DNA of 64,000 nt, from NCBI GenBank assembly GCA_030148865.1, contig JASBSR010000006.1, positions 62,001 to 126,000 on the forward strand, in the 5' to 3' direction. Made by a program: the position numbers and the translations under genes. The notes under the pieces are model-generated. The model was not told the origin of the DNA and made no database searches. It saw only the letters and a program-made list of their open reading frames with translations. Shown here one piece after another: positions 8,880 to 19,124 of this stretch. Position 1 is the stretch's first letter. Every line of letters begins with the position of its first letter. The DNA is from Gammaproteobacteria bacterium (lineage in GTDB: Bacteria; Pseudomonadota; Gammaproteobacteria; SZUA-229).

Positions 8880-10064
8880 TTACATACCGCGACTGAGATC
8901 GCGTTTGATATCTTCGATATCTTCCAGACCCACAGCGAGACGAATCAGGCCATCGGAAATACCCGCGTCCTGTCTTTGTTCGGGCGTGAGCCGACCGTGA
9001 GTCGTGGTGGCGGGATGGGTAATCGTGCTGCGAGTATCGCCCAGGTTTGCGGTAATCGAAATCATCTGTGTAGCATCAATCAGCTTCCAGCCTTCGGTCT
9101 TACCGCCTTTGAGTTCGAAAGCAACAATACCGCCAAAACCGCTCTGCTGGCGTTTTGCCAGTTCGTGCTGGGGATGTGATTCCAGTCCGGGATAATACAC
9201 GCGCTCGACTACTGGCTGTTGTTCCAGCCAGCGCGCGATGGCGAGTGAATTTTCGCAGTGCGCTTTCATGCGTATGCTCAGAGTTTCCAGGCCCTTGAGG
9301 AACACCCAGGCGTTGAACGGACTCAAAGATGGTCCGGCAGAACGTAAAAACCCGAACACACCTTCGCCGACGATGGCCTTGCTGCCGCAAACTGCGCCAC
9401 CCATACAACGCCCCTGCCCATCAATATATTTGGTCGCAGAATGAATCACAATGTCGGCCCCCAAAGCCAGAGGCAACTGCAGAGCAGGCGTGCAAAAACA
9501 ATTATCGACCGCCAGCAGGCACCCGTGCTGGTGGGCAATTTTGGCGAGCGCGGCAATATCCACCAGCTCAGTGAGCGGATTCGATGGGGTTTCCAGAAAC
9601 AGTAATTTAGTCTGTGGCGTGATCGCCTTTTCCCAGGCGGCGAGATCGGACAGTTCAACAAAACTGGTGCTGATACCCAGTTTCGCGACAAAATTATTGA
9701 GCAGCACTGTGGTGGTGCCGAAAATACTGCGTGAAGACACAATATGATCACCCGTTTTCAGCAGGCCAAAAAATGTTGCGGTAATCGCTGCCATACCAGT
9801 GGCAGTAGCGACACAGCACTCGGCATCTTCCAGCGCTGCGAGTCGCTGCTCAAATGCTCTGACCGTGGGATTGGTAAAGCGCGAGTAAATATTCCCGGGT
9901 GATTCACCAGAAAAACGCGCCGCCGCCTCCGCTGCCGACGCAAATACATAGCTCGAGGTAGGGAAAATTGCTTCACCGTGTTCGCCTTCGGCCGTGCGGG
10001 TATAACCGGCACGCACCGCGCGCGTCTCAAAACCATAGTCATCAGAATTTTTATTATCTGTCAT
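8880..10064 (-). CDS. metZ: O-succinylhomoserine sulfhydrylase
   Basis: About 394 residues of the Cys/Met-metabolism PLP enzyme family (aspartate aminotransferase fold). The PLP lysine sits in IHSATKYIDGQGR, with upstream YSRFTNPT and ATGMAAI and the C-terminal motif LGDTRSTITHPATTTHGRL, which is characteristic of MetZ. It makes homocysteine directly from O-succinylhomoserine and sulfide. Synteny with purF agrees with Pseudomonas metZ. The ATG at 10062-10064 starts one base after the L,D-transpeptidase stop, supporting it over an in-frame TTG four codons upstream and implying coupled translation. Confidence 0.95.
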   Translation of the reverse strand: MTDNKNSDDYGFETRAVRAGYTRTAEGEHGEAIFPTSSYVFASAAEAAARFSGESPGNIYSRFTNPTVRAFEQRLAALEDAECCVATATGMAAITATFFGLLKTGDHIVSSRSIFGTTTVLLNNFVAKLGISTSFVELSDLAAWEKAITPQTKLLFLETPSNPLTELVDIAALAKIAHQHGCLLAVDNCFCTPALQLPLALGADIVIHSATKYIDGQGRCMGGAVCGSKAIVGEGVFGFLRSAGPSLSPFNAWVFLKGLETLSIRMKAHCENSLAIARWLEQQPVVERVYYPGLESHPQHELAKRQQSGFGGIVAFELKGGKTEGWKLIDATQMISITANLGDTRSTITHPATTTHGRLTPEQRQDAGISDGLIRLAVGLEDIEDIKRDLSRGM

Positions 10065-10065
10065 A

Positions 10066-10548
10066 TCACTCAACAATAGTCACTTCAGTGCCGACTTCGA
10101 CCAGCCGATATAGCTCGACAATATCTGCATTTAGCATACGAATACAACCGATGGATGTCGGGGTACCGATGTGTTCTTCATCGCTGGTCCCATGAATGTA
10201 TATGTATCGGCCGTAGCTGTCCACATAACCGCCCTTATTTCTGCCCGGTTCCATGCCTTCCAGCCATAATATGCGCGAAGTAATCACGTCTGCGGGAAGC
10301 TCGACCCTGTTGTCAATGCATTCTTCCAGTGTGCCTTGTGGCACCCGACCGATATACACCGTGTTCACCGGCATCGCGCCACCGATTTTATCTTTGATGC
10401 GGTGCAGCCCCAGCGGGGTTTTTTCGCTGCCATTTTCATTGCCGGTGCCATAACGCGAAGTCGAGACTGGGTAGATGTGCAACACCGCACCGTCGTCATT
10501 CTGCAGGGTAAGCGTCTGGTCTTTGATGCTGACAATAATGGAATTCAC
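10066..10548 (-). CDS. L,D-transpeptidase-like (YkuD domain) protein without signal peptide
   Basis: Encodes 160 residues that are almost entirely the YkuD domain. The catalytic signature is visible as IHGT (His119) and SIGCIRM (Ser132, Cys135). Family members form 3-3 crosslinks in peptidoglycan or attach lipoproteins, in the periplasm. There is no N-terminal hydrophobic segment (it begins MNSIIVSIKDQTLTLQND), so either export uses another route or the true substrate is cytoplasmic. Its stop is one base from the metZ start, so the two are one transcription unit. Confidence 0.9.
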   Translation of the reverse strand: MNSIIVSIKDQTLTLQNDDGAVLHIYPVSTSRYGTGNENGSEKTPLGLHRIKDKIGGAMPVNTVYIGRVPQGTLEECIDNRVELPADVITSRILWLEGMEPGRNKGGYVDSYGRYIYIHGTSDEEHIGTPTSIGCIRMLNADIVELYRLVEVGTEVTIVE

Positions 10549-10615
10549 AGCGATGGTCTCTAAAGGTATTCCACCAAGTATCGCACATGCCGCGCTTCCT
10601 GGCTCTCAGAATGAT

Positions 10616-11290
10616 TCACTCCAGCTCAATGCCGCCGGAGACGGTCACCTGCACGGTTTGTTCGCCGGCTTCGACACCGGGTGCTGTCGCTGATTTAGAC
10701 AGCGCAGCCATTGCAAAATTTTGCTGCCTGAAAATCGGTTGACCCGAGGTCGAAATATTCACACCCACCAGCTTGTAGGCTTTGCGCTTGAGCTGGTCAG
10801 TGACCAGCTGCGCGCGTTTATTGAAAGCCGCCAGGGCTTCAGCGATCAGCGCATCATCCGCTTTGTTTTTAGCTTCCGGCGACAGCGCAAAGCGCAAATT
10901 CGATAAAACCAGGCGTGACTGCAATTCACCGAGCAATTCGCTGGTGCCGGCCATGTCCTGCGATTCCAGCTCGATGCTCTGCCGCGCACGCCAGGATTTG
11001 ATCCGGTTCTGCTGATACACCGGGCTGGTGGTATACGCCGCTGTCTGCAATTTTATCTTCGGGTGTTTTTTTAGCAGTGTGACTGCCCACTGGATTTTTT
11101 TATTGACGGTGTCGGCGAGTGGGGCGGGACTGCTGCCCTCTTCTTCTGCATAAAGAGTACTGATAATCGTATCACTGGCCAGTTCAGTCTGCCCATCGGT
11201 GCTGAGATGAATGCGGTTATACTGGGTTTCGATTTCGTGGGACTGCGCCAGTGCTGGCAGCAAAAGCAGCATCAACCATAGTTGTTTCAT
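10616..11290 (-). CDS. SIMPL domain (DUF541) exported protein
   Basis: Encodes 224 residues. A signal peptide (MKQLWLMLLLLPALAQS) is followed by a SIMPL/DUF541 domain (about residues 25-220) with the typical start IHLSTDGQTELASD, the central KIKLQTAAYTTSPVYQ and the late YKLVGVNIS. Members are periplasmic or outer-membrane-associated (BP26/OMP28-like) and of unclear function, sometimes linked to oxidative stress. It lies 55 bases downstream of purF on the same strand. Confidence 0.87.
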   Translation of the reverse strand: MKQLWLMLLLLPALAQSHEIETQYNRIHLSTDGQTELASDTIISTLYAEEEGSSPAPLADTVNKKIQWAVTLLKKHPKIKLQTAAYTTSPVYQQNRIKSWRARQSIELESQDMAGTSELLGELQSRLVLSNLRFALSPEAKNKADDALIAEALAAFNKRAQLVTDQLKRKAYKLVGVNISTSGQPIFRQQNFAMAALSKSATAPGVEAGEQTVQVTVSGGIELE

Positions 11291-11345
11291 CCGATTCCCT
11301 CAACAGGTTGCCCCAGGGTTTTATGCTGGGACGATGCCGCCAGGA

Positions 11346-12845
11346 CTAGAGTTCTACCGTATCAGCAGACTGAGCCGTGCCACGTGATTTAGCCGCATCG
11401 TTGCGCGTGTTTTCCAGACGCATGAAATACTCTGCGTCGACATCGTTGGTCACATACTTGCCATCAAAACAGGAACAGTCAAACTCCTGTAGATTTTTAT
11501 TGCCCTTGCGCACAGATTCGATCAAATCTTCCAGATCCTGATACACCAGCCAGTCAGCACCGATTTCTTTTGCGATTTCTTCGACGGTTCGGTTGTGTGC
11601 AACAAATTCTTCTATCGCCGGCATGTCGATGCCATACACATTCGGGAACCGCACCGGCGGCGCTGCTGAAGCCATATAGACTTTATTGGCACCGGCTTCG
11701 CGCGCCATCTGAATAATCTGTCTTGAAGTTGTGCCGCGCACGATCGAATCATCCACCAGCAATACATTCTTGCCCTTGAACTCCAGGTCGATAGGATTGA
11801 GTTTCTGACGTACCGATTTTTTGCGTTCCTGCTGACCCGGCATAATAAAGGTTCGGCCAATGTAACGGTTTTTGATAAAGCCTTCGCGGTATTTCACATC
11901 AAGATGAAACGCCACTTCCAGCGCCGCCGTGCGGCTGGTGTCCGGAATCGGAATCACCACATCGATATCGTGCTCGGGATGTTCGCGCAGAATTTTTTTC
12001 ACCAGGGTCTGCCCCATGCGCAGGCGTGCTTTGTAGACCGAGACGTGATCAAGAATAGAATCGGGACGCGCGAAATACACGTATTCAAAAATACAGGGCT
12101 TGAGCTGTGGGTTTTCGGCGCATTGCTGGCTGTGAAAATTACAGTTGCTGTCGATAAACACGGCTTCACCCGGCATCAGGTCGCGCACCAGTTCGAAACC
12201 CTGGGCGTGCAGCGCTACGCTTTCTGACGCCACCATATATTCGGTTTGGCCGTTGATTTCGCGTTTACCATAGACCACTGGTCGTATCCCCAGTGGATCA
12301 CGAAACGCGAGCACGCCCTTGCCGACAATCATGGCGATCACCGCATAGCCACCACGACAACGTTTGTGCAAAGCGGACACCGCATCGAAAATATCTTTGG
12401 TGTCGAATACCGGTTTCGCCAGCGCGTGCAACTCGTGCGCCAGCACATTGAGCAAGGCTTCGGTATCTGATTCAGTATTGAGATGGCGCAGGTCTTCCTG
12501 AAACAGGTCGGCTTTTAATTTTTCGGTATTGGTGAGATTGCCATTGTGCGCGAGCGCGATGCCATAGGGCGAATTAACATAAAATGGTTGCGCTTCCAGC
12601 GAGGATGAACATCCCGCAGTAGGATAACGCACGTGGCCGATGCCCATATTGCCGACCAGCCTGTCCATGTGCTGCGAATAAAATACATCGCGCACCTGAC
12701 CATTACCCTTGCGCATATAAAATTTGCCATCCTTGCAGGTCATGATACCGGCAGCATCCTGACCACGGTGCTGGAGCACGAGCAAAGCCTCGTAAATATC
12801 CAGACTCACGGATGACTGACCAACGATACCTACGATGCCACACAT
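11346..12845 (-). CDS. purF: Amidophosphoribosyltransferase
   Basis: Encodes 499 residues and catalyses the first committed step of purine synthesis, PRPP plus glutamine to 5-phosphoribosylamine. The N-terminal Ntn glutaminase begins MCGIVGIVG, with the nucleophile Cys2 exposed after Met removal, so no propeptide is present. The C-terminal phosphoribosyltransferase domain has the PRPP loop [17 protein letters not shown] (about residues 360-376). The start lies 2 bases after the cvpA stop (TAAATATG), the classical cvpA-purF arrangement. Confidence 0.98.
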   Translation of the reverse strand: MCGIVGIVGQSSVSLDIYEALLVLQHRGQDAAGIMTCKDGKFYMRKGNGQVRDVFYSQHMDRLVGNMGIGHVRYPTAGCSSSLEAQPFYVNSPYGIALAHNGNLTNTEKLKADLFQEDLRHLNTESDTEALLNVLAHELHALAKPVFDTKDIFDAVSALHKRCRGGYAVIAMIVGKGVLAFRDPLGIRPVVYGKREINGQTEYMVASESVALHAQGFELVRDLMPGEAVFIDSNCNFHSQQCAENPQLKPCIFEYVYFARPDSILDHVSVYKARLRMGQTLVKKILREHPEHDIDVVIPIPDTSRTAALEVAFHLDVKYREGFIKNRYIGRTFIMPGQQERKKSVRQKLNPIDLEFKGKNVLLVDDSIVRGTTSRQIIQMAREAGANKVYMASAAPPVRFPNVYGIDMPAIEEFVAHNRTVEEIAKEIGADWLVYQDLEDLIESVRKGNKNLQEFDCSCFDGKYVTNDVDAEYFMRLENTRNDAAKSRGTAQSADTVEL

Positions 12846-12847
12846 AT

Positions 12848-13399
12848 TTATTTACTCATGGTGTTGGACAGGCGTTCGGAGAACGCCTGCGGTAAGTTTT
12901 GAGCGGTATCTTCCGGGTCGAACGAGATTCGCATGTCATTGGGGAGAAAATCCTGCATTTCAACCACCACGCGCTGAAAACGCTCCAGTAAAACCGAGCT
13001 TTGCCACCAGCCCTGCTGTGGCAATGGCGTCATGCCAGCGACCACGACAAAAACAAGAATAATCACCGCGCCGCGCAAAAACCCAAACAATAGACCGAAG
13101 ACACGATCAGCACCGCTAAGGCCGGTTTTTTTCACAAAACCGGCGACCAGAAAATTCACCAGCGAACCGACCATGAGCGTAAGTACAAACAGCACGCCAA
13201 AACCCACCGCCTGGCGCACAGCTTCGGATTCGATACCCGAGGGCAGCAATGTTGCCAGACGGGTAGAGAATGAAGTCGCGGTCCAGATCGCCAGCAACCA
13301 GCTGGCCAGCGAGATCGCTTCTTTGACAAAACCGCGTATCAGGCTGAAAAAAGTCGACAGACAAATGACAAAAATGATGACTACATCAACAACCGTCAT
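12848..13399 (-). CDS. cvpA: CvpA family inner-membrane protein
   Basis: Encodes 183 residues with about four predicted membrane segments: residues 2-20, about 27-45 ([17 protein letters not shown]), about 62-86 ([22 protein letters not shown]) and about 103-125. The start [27 protein letters not shown] is typical of the family, in which a conserved RG follows the first helix. Homologues are needed for colicin V production and envelope maintenance, but the mechanism is not known. It precedes purF by two bases, as in other gammaproteobacteria. Confidence 0.95.
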   Translation of the reverse strand: MTVVDVVIIFVICLSTFFSLIRGFVKEAISLASWLLAIWTATSFSTRLATLLPSGIESEAVRQAVGFGVLFVLTLMVGSLVNFLVAGFVKKTGLSGADRVFGLLFGFLRGAVIILVFVVVAGMTPLPQQGWWQSSVLLERFQRVVVEMQDFLPNDMRISFDPEDTAQNLPQAFSERLSNTMSK

Positions 13400-13477
13400 G
13401 TCGGCCCCGGGGCTGCGCGAGAAAGGCGCGATTATACGCCGTTAGACCCGCTGATTCTATGCTGCACATCAATCGGC

Positions 13478-13954
13478 TTACGGGTGTGTGGTGATGAATG
13501 CGTTGATTTTGCGCTCAGCTTTTAATCGCGTTTTGAGTTTTTCCAGTCGGCTGCGGTCGAGTTCGGGACCGATACGGACACGATAGACTTGCTTACCATC
13601 GATTTTGTCCTCTTCGACATAGGCGTGACCTTCTTTTTGCAGACTTTTGGCAAAACTGTCAGCGTTTTCTCTGGAGCTAAACGTCCCCACTTGCAAGGCC
13701 CAGGCCTGCACCGGTTCAGCAGCCTGTTTTTTTTCCTGCGTGATGACCTGTTTGATTTTCTCATCTACCGGTGTCGGCACCGGTTCCAGCCGGGTTTGAC
13801 TCAGGGGCGGAAATGCCGGCGGCACAGGAATTTCGATACTGTGGCTTTCACGCGAACGATAGCCCGAGCCATCGAGCAGCGCGGGGATAAAAATCACGCC
13901 CAGCGCAACCAGAACTATCGCGCCGAGAATTCGTTGCTTTAAGGCTTTATCCAT
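13478..13954 (-). CDS. dedD: SPOR-domain cell-division protein (DedD-like)
   Basis: About 158 residues. A short cytoplasmic start (MDKALKQRILGA) leads into one membrane helix (about 10-27, IVLVALGVIFIPALL). A Pro-rich periplasmic linker follows, then a C-terminal SPOR domain (AWALQVGTFSSRENADSFAKSL ... YRVRIGPELDRSRLEKL) that binds denuded septal glycan strands. ATG at 13952-13954 overlaps the folC stop (13947-13949) and gives the usual family start; an in-frame GTG five codons upstream is less likely. The folC-dedD-cvpA-purF order is conserved in gammaproteobacteria. Confidence 0.9.
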   Translation of the reverse strand: MDKALKQRILGAIVLVALGVIFIPALLDGSGYRSRESHSIEIPVPPAFPPLSQTRLEPVPTPVDEKIKQVITQEKKQAAEPVQAWALQVGTFSSRENADSFAKSLQKEGHAYVEEDKIDGKQVYRVRIGPELDRSRLEKLKTRLKAERKINAFITTHP

Positions 13955-15269
13955 CAATTTCAGTATCACCTGCGTCAGTAGGATTCATTGTCTCAGCAAA
14001 AAACTGTTTCGCCGCTGCCACCGTGTAAAACGAACCCAGAACAATAATCCGGTCATTTGCACCCGCGTCACGCATCGCTGCGGCACAGGCCTGCGCTACC
14101 GTTTTGCTGGCACAGAGTTTAGCATCGCCGGGAGTCGCGAGCGTGTTCTGTATGAAATTCGACATCACAGCTGCGGCCAGCCCTCGACCCACGTTTTCCA
14201 GACCGGCGCTGTACCAGACATCCACCCGTGGCGCGAGCAAAGCGATCACCTCAGCCACGGGTTTATCAGCGAGCATGGCGATCACCAGCCGGGTTTTACC
14301 GGCACAGGGCTGCGCCTGCAACTGGCGGCAGAGCGCGGCCACCGCCTGGGTGTTATGCGCAACATCAACCACCACCTGTGGTGCTGCGCGTAATGATTCG
14401 TAACGCCCGGCCAGTGTCACAGACTGCAAGGCACTGACATAGTTCTCACGCAGCAGCAACAACCGGGGTTTCAACAACTCCAGCGCCATGATCGCAGCAG
14501 CAGCATTATCGAGCTGAAACTCACCGCGCAAGGCCGGCACCGGCAAATCATGCAAGGCTGTGGTTCCAGTGCTGAACTGCCAGCTTTTTGTGCCCGCCTG
14601 CGCGCTAAAATCGCGCCCCTGCACGAGCAATTTTGCAGCGATGTTCGCAGCCTGTTGCAACAGGCTTTGGGGTGGCGCGCGATCACCACACACCACAGGC
14701 TTGCCACTGCGCATAATGCCGGCTTTTTCAAAGCCAATCGCCTCACGATCCTTACCCAGCCAGTCGACATGATCGATATCCACGGTGGTAATCACCGACA
14801 CATCGGGCTGCATAATATTGACCGCATCGAGACGACCACCGAGGCCCACTTCGAGCAGCACCAGATCGGGTGCTGCACGCGTGAACAAGTCTAACGCCGC
14901 CAGCGTACCGAATTCAAAATAGGTGAGTGCGGCCTCACCGCGCGCCTGATCGATACGTTCAAAAGCAGCGCACAAACTGGCATCATCAACTTCTTCACCG
15001 GCAATTCGTATGCGTTCGTTATAACGCGCAATATGCGGCGAGGTATAGGCACAGACGCGATAACCCGCCACCCTCGCCATGGTTTCGAGCATGGCCATCA
15101 CCGAGCCCTTGCCATTGGTGCCACCGACAATAATCAAAGGACAGTCGAAATGATCAGGGATTTGCGCCAGTTCGCGCACGTGATTAATGCGTTCCAGACC
15201 CAGCTCGATCTCGGCAGGATTTAAAGTTTCCTGCCAGGCCAGCCATTGCGCGAGTGAATCAAATTTCAT
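13947..15269 (-). CDS. folC: Folylpolyglutamate synthase/dihydrofolate synthase
   Basis: Encodes 440 residues. It joins dihydropteroate with glutamate and extends folate polyglutamate tails, using ATP. The P-loop GGTNGKGSVMAMLE (about residues 48-61), the Mur-ligase central motif TTVDIDHVDWLGKD (about 160-173) and the C-terminal ligase domain with VVVDVAHNTQAV (about 300) are visible. Its stop overlaps the dedD start by eight bases. The start follows a 196-base spacer containing an inverted repeat, which separates it from accD. Confidence 0.96.
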   Translation of the reverse strand: MKFDSLAQWLAWQETLNPAEIELGLERINHVRELAQIPDHFDCPLIIVGGTNGKGSVMAMLETMARVAGYRVCAYTSPHIARYNERIRIAGEEVDDASLCAAFERIDQARGEAALTYFEFGTLAALDLFTRAAPDLVLLEVGLGGRLDAVNIMQPDVSVITTVDIDHVDWLGKDREAIGFEKAGIMRSGKPVVCGDRAPPQSLLQQAANIAAKLLVQGRDFSAQAGTKSWQFSTGTTALHDLPVPALRGEFQLDNAAAAIMALELLKPRLLLLRENYVSALQSVTLAGRYESLRAAPQVVVDVAHNTQAVAALCRQLQAQPCAGKTRLVIAMLADKPVAEVIALLAPRVDVWYSAGLENVGRGLAAAVMSNFIQNTLATPGDAKLCASKTVAQACAAAMRDAGANDRIIVLGSFYTVAAAKQFFAETMNPTDAGDTEIDG

Positions 15270-15331
15270 AGATTAAAATCTTAAGGCAAAACCACAGAGG
15301 AAAGCTTTTTTGGGTTAAAAACAAAAGATAT

Positions 15332-15457
15332 AAGCGAAACTGTAGCGGCGAAGAACACACAGAGAAAACACTGTTTTTTTGTTTAAAAACACAAAACCGG
15401 GTTTAATGTTTTTAACCTAATCAGTTCTCTGCCTTCTGCGCCGCTACAGTTTCGCTT
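15332..15457. repeat. Intergenic inverted repeat between accD and folC
   Basis: A 19-base arm at 15332-15350 (AAGCGAAACTGTAGCGGCG) is matched perfectly in inverted orientation at 15439-15457, separated by 88 bases. The sequence just inside both arms is also related (cagaga-type purine runs), so the dyad extends imperfectly. CCACAGAG at 15292-15299 is outside the arms and recalls the repeat at 3.1 kb. It may fold into a large hairpin in the folC leader or downstream of accD. No coding frame is convincing here. Confidence 0.75.
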
Positions 15458-15465
15458 TTAATGTT

Positions 15466-16335
15466 TCAGGTAATCTGGATGGCGGGTTTTTTGGACAACA
15501 TCAGGCACAGGCTGGCGATTTTGTCGCGCAGGTCACGACGATCGACAATCATATCCAGGGCACCGTGTTCCAGCAGAAATTCGCTGCGTTGAAACCCTTC
15601 GGGCAGTTTTTCGCGCACAGTCTGTTCGATCACGCGTGGGCCGGCAAATCCGATCAGCGCCTTGGGCTCGCCGATATTAATATCACCCAGCATGGCAAAA
15701 CTGGCCGAGACTCCACCCATGGTCGGGTCGGTCATCACCGAAATATAGGGAATGCCTTTTTTCGCAAGTTTGGCCAGCACCGCGCTGGTCTTGGCCATTT
15801 GCATCAGTGAATACAGACCTTCCTGCATACGGGCACCACCGGAAGCGGAAAAACATACCAGCGGAATATTGTGTTCGATCGCAGCGTTGGCCGCGCGAAC
15901 AAATTTTTCCCCAACCACCGACCCCATAGAGCCACCCATGAAACGAAAATCGAAAGCCGCCGCGACCAGCTCAACGTTTTTGACTTTGCCACGCATCACA
16001 ATCAAGGCATCGCGTTCGCGCGTATTTTTTTGCGCGATAATCAAACGGTCTTTGTATTTTTTGGTATCTTTGAACTTGAGTTTATCGAATGGTACCAGCT
16101 CGTTGCCGATTTCGACGCGGTCTTCGGTGTCGAGAAACATATCCAGACGACGGCGACCGACCGCACGCATGTGGTGATTACATTTGGGACAAACTTCGAG
16201 ATTACGTTCCAGTTCGACCCGGTAGAGCACGGCGCTACAGGCATCGCATTTGCTCCATAAACCTTCCGGCACCTGGCCCTTGCTGGAGCCTTCGGTACGG
16301 ATGCGTGACGGCATTAATTTTTCGAACCAGCTCAT
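15466..16335 (-). CDS. accD: Acetyl-CoA carboxylase carboxyltransferase subunit beta
   Basis: Encodes 289 residues; with AccA it transfers the carboxyl group from biotin to acetyl-CoA. The N-terminal four-Cys zinc ribbon is visible ([11 protein letters not shown] ... [11 protein letters not shown], about residues 28-55). The crotonase-like carboxyltransferase core follows ([19 protein letters not shown], about 160-178; [18 protein letters not shown], about 220-237). It is positioned between trpA and folC, as in Pseudomonas and E. coli (accD-folC). The gap to trpA is 23 bases, so co-transcription with trp is likely. Confidence 0.97.
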   Translation of the reverse strand: MSWFEKLMPSRIRTEGSSKGQVPEGLWSKCDACSAVLYRVELERNLEVCPKCNHHMRAVGRRRLDMFLDTEDRVEIGNELVPFDKLKFKDTKKYKDRLIIAQKNTRERDALIVMRGKVKNVELVAAAFDFRFMGGSMGSVVGEKFVRAANAAIEHNIPLVCFSASGGARMQEGLYSLMQMAKTSAVLAKLAKKGIPYISVMTDPTMGGVSASFAMLGDINIGEPKALIGFAGPRVIEQTVREKLPEGFQRSEFLLEHGALDMIVDRRDLRDKIASLCLMLSKKPAIQIT

Positions 16336-16358
16336 GCTATCGCCCCTGCCCTGTCGGG

Positions 16359-17183
16359 CTAATTAGGTATTTTCGCACCGGCGGCAGCCATCGCTTGACG
16401 CATGGCTCCCAGCAAATCGGTGACTGTGGTGATAATTTTGTCGATATTTCCCGAATTTTGTGCCATTTGAGTAACTATAGCACTCCCAACGACAACTGCA
16501 TCGGCACAGGTCGAAACCTTCGCCGCGGTGGCCGCATCTTTGATGCCGAAACCGATGCCCAGCGGAATTTTAATGTGTTTGCGGATGCACGTCACCCTTG
16601 CAGCCACCTCAGCCACGTTCAACGAAGCCGAGCCAGTCACGCCCTTGAGTGAAACATAATAGGCAAAGCCACTGGCGACTGCGGCAATTTTGGCCATTCG
16701 GGCCTCGGTGGTAGTCGGCGCCAGCAAAAATACCGGATCGATATCGTGCTCGCGTAGCGCGGCGATATAATCTTCTGCCTCTTCCGGCGGCATATCCACC
16801 GTGATAATGCCATCGATGCCAGCAGCAGCGGCGCCCTCGGCAAAGGCGGCATAGCCCATAACTTCGATCGGATTGAGATAACCCATCATAATGATCGGGG
16901 TTTCATTGTCGGTTTTGCGAAAATCCTCTACCACCCTGAACACATCGCGCAGGCTGGTGCCGAATGCCAGTGCGCGTTCCGCCGCCTGCTGGATCACCGG
17001 ACCATCAGCCATGGGATCGGAAAACGGTGCCCCGAGTTCAATAATATCGGCACCGGCCTGCACCATGGCGTGCATCAGCGGCAGGGTCACTTCGGGCTGC
17101 GGGTCGGCGGTCATAATGTAGGGAATCAGGGCCGTGCGCGAAGCCGCCTGCAGATCTTTAAAACGTTGCTCAAGTCGGCTCAC
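16359..17183 (-). CDS. trpA: Tryptophan synthase alpha subunit
   Basis: Encodes 274 residues forming a TIM barrel that cleaves indole-3-glycerol phosphate to indole. The catalytic Glu lies in [19 protein letters not shown] (about residues 47-65) and Asp in [15 protein letters not shown] (about 120-134). The phosphate-binding PLGIGFGI is near 210. Its ATG overlaps the trpB stop by four bases, so the two subunits are translated in coupled fashion. Confidence 0.98.
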   Translation of the reverse strand: MSRLEQRFKDLQAASRTALIPYIMTADPQPEVTLPLMHAMVQAGADIIELGAPFSDPMADGPVIQQAAERALAFGTSLRDVFRVVEDFRKTDNETPIIMMGYLNPIEVMGYAAFAEGAAAAGIDGIITVDMPPEEAEDYIAALREHDIDPVFLLAPTTTEARMAKIAAVASGFAYYVSLKGVTGSASLNVAEVAARVTCIRKHIKIPLGIGFGIKDAATAAKVSTCADAVVVGSAIVTQMAQNSGNIDKIITTVTDLLGAMRQAMAAAGAKIPN

Positions 17184-18391
17184 AGCTGAATTCCTTCGAT
17201 GCCGGCGATGGTGTTGATGTCTTTGTCTCCGCGACCGGAAAGATTAATGATAAGACGCTGCTCGGGCGGCAGGGTTGCCGCCAGTTTTACGCCGTAGGCC
17301 ATGGCGTGGCTGGATTCCAGCGCCGGGATAATACCCTCGACCCGGGTTAGCTGATGAAACGCTGCCAGTGCCTCATTATCGGTGATCGCGACATAACTGG
17401 CGCGGCCAATATCTTTCAGCCAGGCGTGTTCGGGGCCGACGCCGGGGTAATCCAGCCCCGCCGACACCGAATGAGTCTCGATGATCTGACCGTCATCGCT
17501 TTCCATCAGATAGGTACGATTGCCGTGCAGCACACCGGGCTTGCCGGCGCACAAGGGCGCGGCGTGCTGACCGGTGCCGATACCGTGACCGGCGGCTTCG
17601 ACGCCGTAAATCTTCACCGCCTCGTCTTCGAGGAAAGGATGGAACAGGCCGATGGCGTTCGAGCCGCCGCCGACACAGGCGACCAGGGCATCGGGCAACG
17701 CACCGGTTTGTTCCTGACACTGACGCCGGGCTTCGCGGCCGATCACCGCCTGAAAATCGCGCACCATCGCCGGATAGGGATGTGGCCCGGCGACCGTGCC
17801 GATGATATAAAACGTGCTGTCGACATTGGTCACCCAGTCACGCATAGCTTCGTTGAGTGCGTCTTTCAGGGTTTTCGAGCCCGAAGTCACCGGCACGACC
17901 CTGGCCCCCAGCAGTTTCATGCGATAGACATTCGGCGCCTGGCGCTGGATGTCTTCGGCGCCCATATAGACCACACATTCCATGCCGAAGCGCGCGGCCA
18001 CCGTGGCCGAAGCGACGCCGTGCTGACCGGCGCCGGTTTCCGCGATAATGCGGCGCTTGCCCATGGCCCGCGCCAGCAGCGCCTGACCGATGGTGTTATT
18101 AATTTTGTGCGCGCCGGTGTGATTTAAATCCTCGCGCTTGAGAAAAATCTGCGCGCCGCCGACTTCACGCGACAGCCGTTCGGCGTGATACAGCGGGCTG
18201 GGACGACCCACATACTGCGCCAGATCGCGATCAAACTCGGCCTGAAACTTAGCATCGTGTTTAAATTTGGCATAGGCATCGCGCAGCTCATCGAGCGCCT
18301 GCATCAGGGTCTCGGAGACAAAGCGTCCACCGTAGATGCCGAAGTGACCGGCAGCATCGGGCAGGGCGGCGTAATCGATTTTTTCACTCAT
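17180..18391 (-). CDS. trpB: Tryptophan synthase beta subunit
   Basis: Encodes 403 residues. This PLP enzyme condenses indole with serine. The PLP lysine is in [15 protein letters not shown] (about residues 85-99). The glycine-rich phosphate loop [10 protein letters not shown] is near residue 235, and the C-terminal [11 protein letters not shown] motif is present. It overlaps trpF by eight bases upstream and trpA by four bases downstream, giving a compact trpFBA unit. The remaining trp genes are not in the window. Confidence 0.98.
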   Translation of the reverse strand: MSEKIDYAALPDAAGHFGIYGGRFVSETLMQALDELRDAYAKFKHDAKFQAEFDRDLAQYVGRPSPLYHAERLSREVGGAQIFLKREDLNHTGAHKINNTIGQALLARAMGKRRIIAETGAGQHGVASATVAARFGMECVVYMGAEDIQRQAPNVYRMKLLGARVVPVTSGSKTLKDALNEAMRDWVTNVDSTFYIIGTVAGPHPYPAMVRDFQAVIGREARRQCQEQTGALPDALVACVGGGSNAIGLFHPFLEDEAVKIYGVEAAGHGIGTGQHAAPLCAGKPGVLHGNRTYLMESDDGQIIETHSVSAGLDYPGVGPEHAWLKDIGRASYVAITDNEALAAFHQLTRVEGIIPALESSHAMAYGVKLAATLPPEQRLIINLSGRGDKDINTIAGIEGIQL

Positions 18392-19010
18392 TAACTGATC
18401 TCACTGCCTGCATGAAAGCGGTTATTTTGGCCGCGTCTTTAATTCCGGGTTTGTTTTCGACGCCACTGCTGACATCCACCGCGTAGGGTTTTGTCGTGCG
18501 GATCGCAGCGGCGACGTTCTCAGCGCTCAGACCACCGGCCAGAATCAGCGGTTTTGGCAAGGTCGGGATCGAGTTCCAGTCGAAAGTCCTGCCGCTGCCA
18601 CCGTCTTCGCCCGGGGCGTGGCTGTCGAGCAACAAACCGCGCGCCTGTTCGTACACCTTTGCCTGCTGGTTCAGTGCGTCCAGACTGTGTTGCACGCCCA
18701 GCGCCTTGATATAGGGCCGCGAAAACTGCGCACAGAACTCGGCGGACTCGCTGCCGTGAAACTGCAATAGATCAATCGGCATGGTATTGCACACCGCCTC
18801 AATCGTGTTGACCTCAGCATCTTTAAATAGCGCCACCGTGGTGACAAATGCCGGTAGCCGGGCACAAATTTTCTCAGCCTGCGCAATCTCGATATGACGC
18901 GGACTGCGATCATAAAACACCAGCCCAATCGCATCGCCACCGTGCTCAGCAGCGCAGAGTGCATCCTGGATGCGGGTAATACCGCAAATTTTAACACGGG
19001 TATGTGACAT
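18384..19010 (-). CDS. trpF: Phosphoribosylanthranilate isomerase
   Basis: Encodes 208 residues forming a TIM barrel for the Amadori rearrangement of phosphoribosylanthranilate. The N-terminal [12 protein letters not shown] contains the catalytic Cys. [10 protein letters not shown] is mid-sequence, and the catalytic Asp and phosphate-binding residues are in [17 protein letters not shown] (about residues 178-194). It follows truA by 114 bases and overlaps trpB. TrpF as a separate gene, next to truA, is the Pseudomonas-type arrangement. Confidence 0.97.
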   Translation of the reverse strand: MSHTRVKICGITRIQDALCAAEHGGDAIGLVFYDRSPRHIEIAQAEKICARLPAFVTTVALFKDAEVNTIEAVCNTMPIDLLQFHGSESAEFCAQFSRPYIKALGVQHSLDALNQQAKVYEQARGLLLDSHAPGEDGGSGRTFDWNSIPTLPKPLILAGGLSAENVAAAIRTTKPYAVDVSSGVENKPGIKDAAKITAFMQAVRSVNE

Positions 19011-19124
19011 GTCTTCGTTATGAACGCTGTGGTTTTAATACCATTGTTTGTGTAAAGCTTAAAAAATCCTGAGCACGCAGTATATATGAGCTGTGCAGCG
19101 CCTGCCCATGCTTATCTGGCACGC

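Noticed and set aside
17354-18127. Open plus-strand frame of 257 codons
   Set aside because: Antisense to trpB, which is full length with all catalytic motifs; the frame is a by-product of codon bias.
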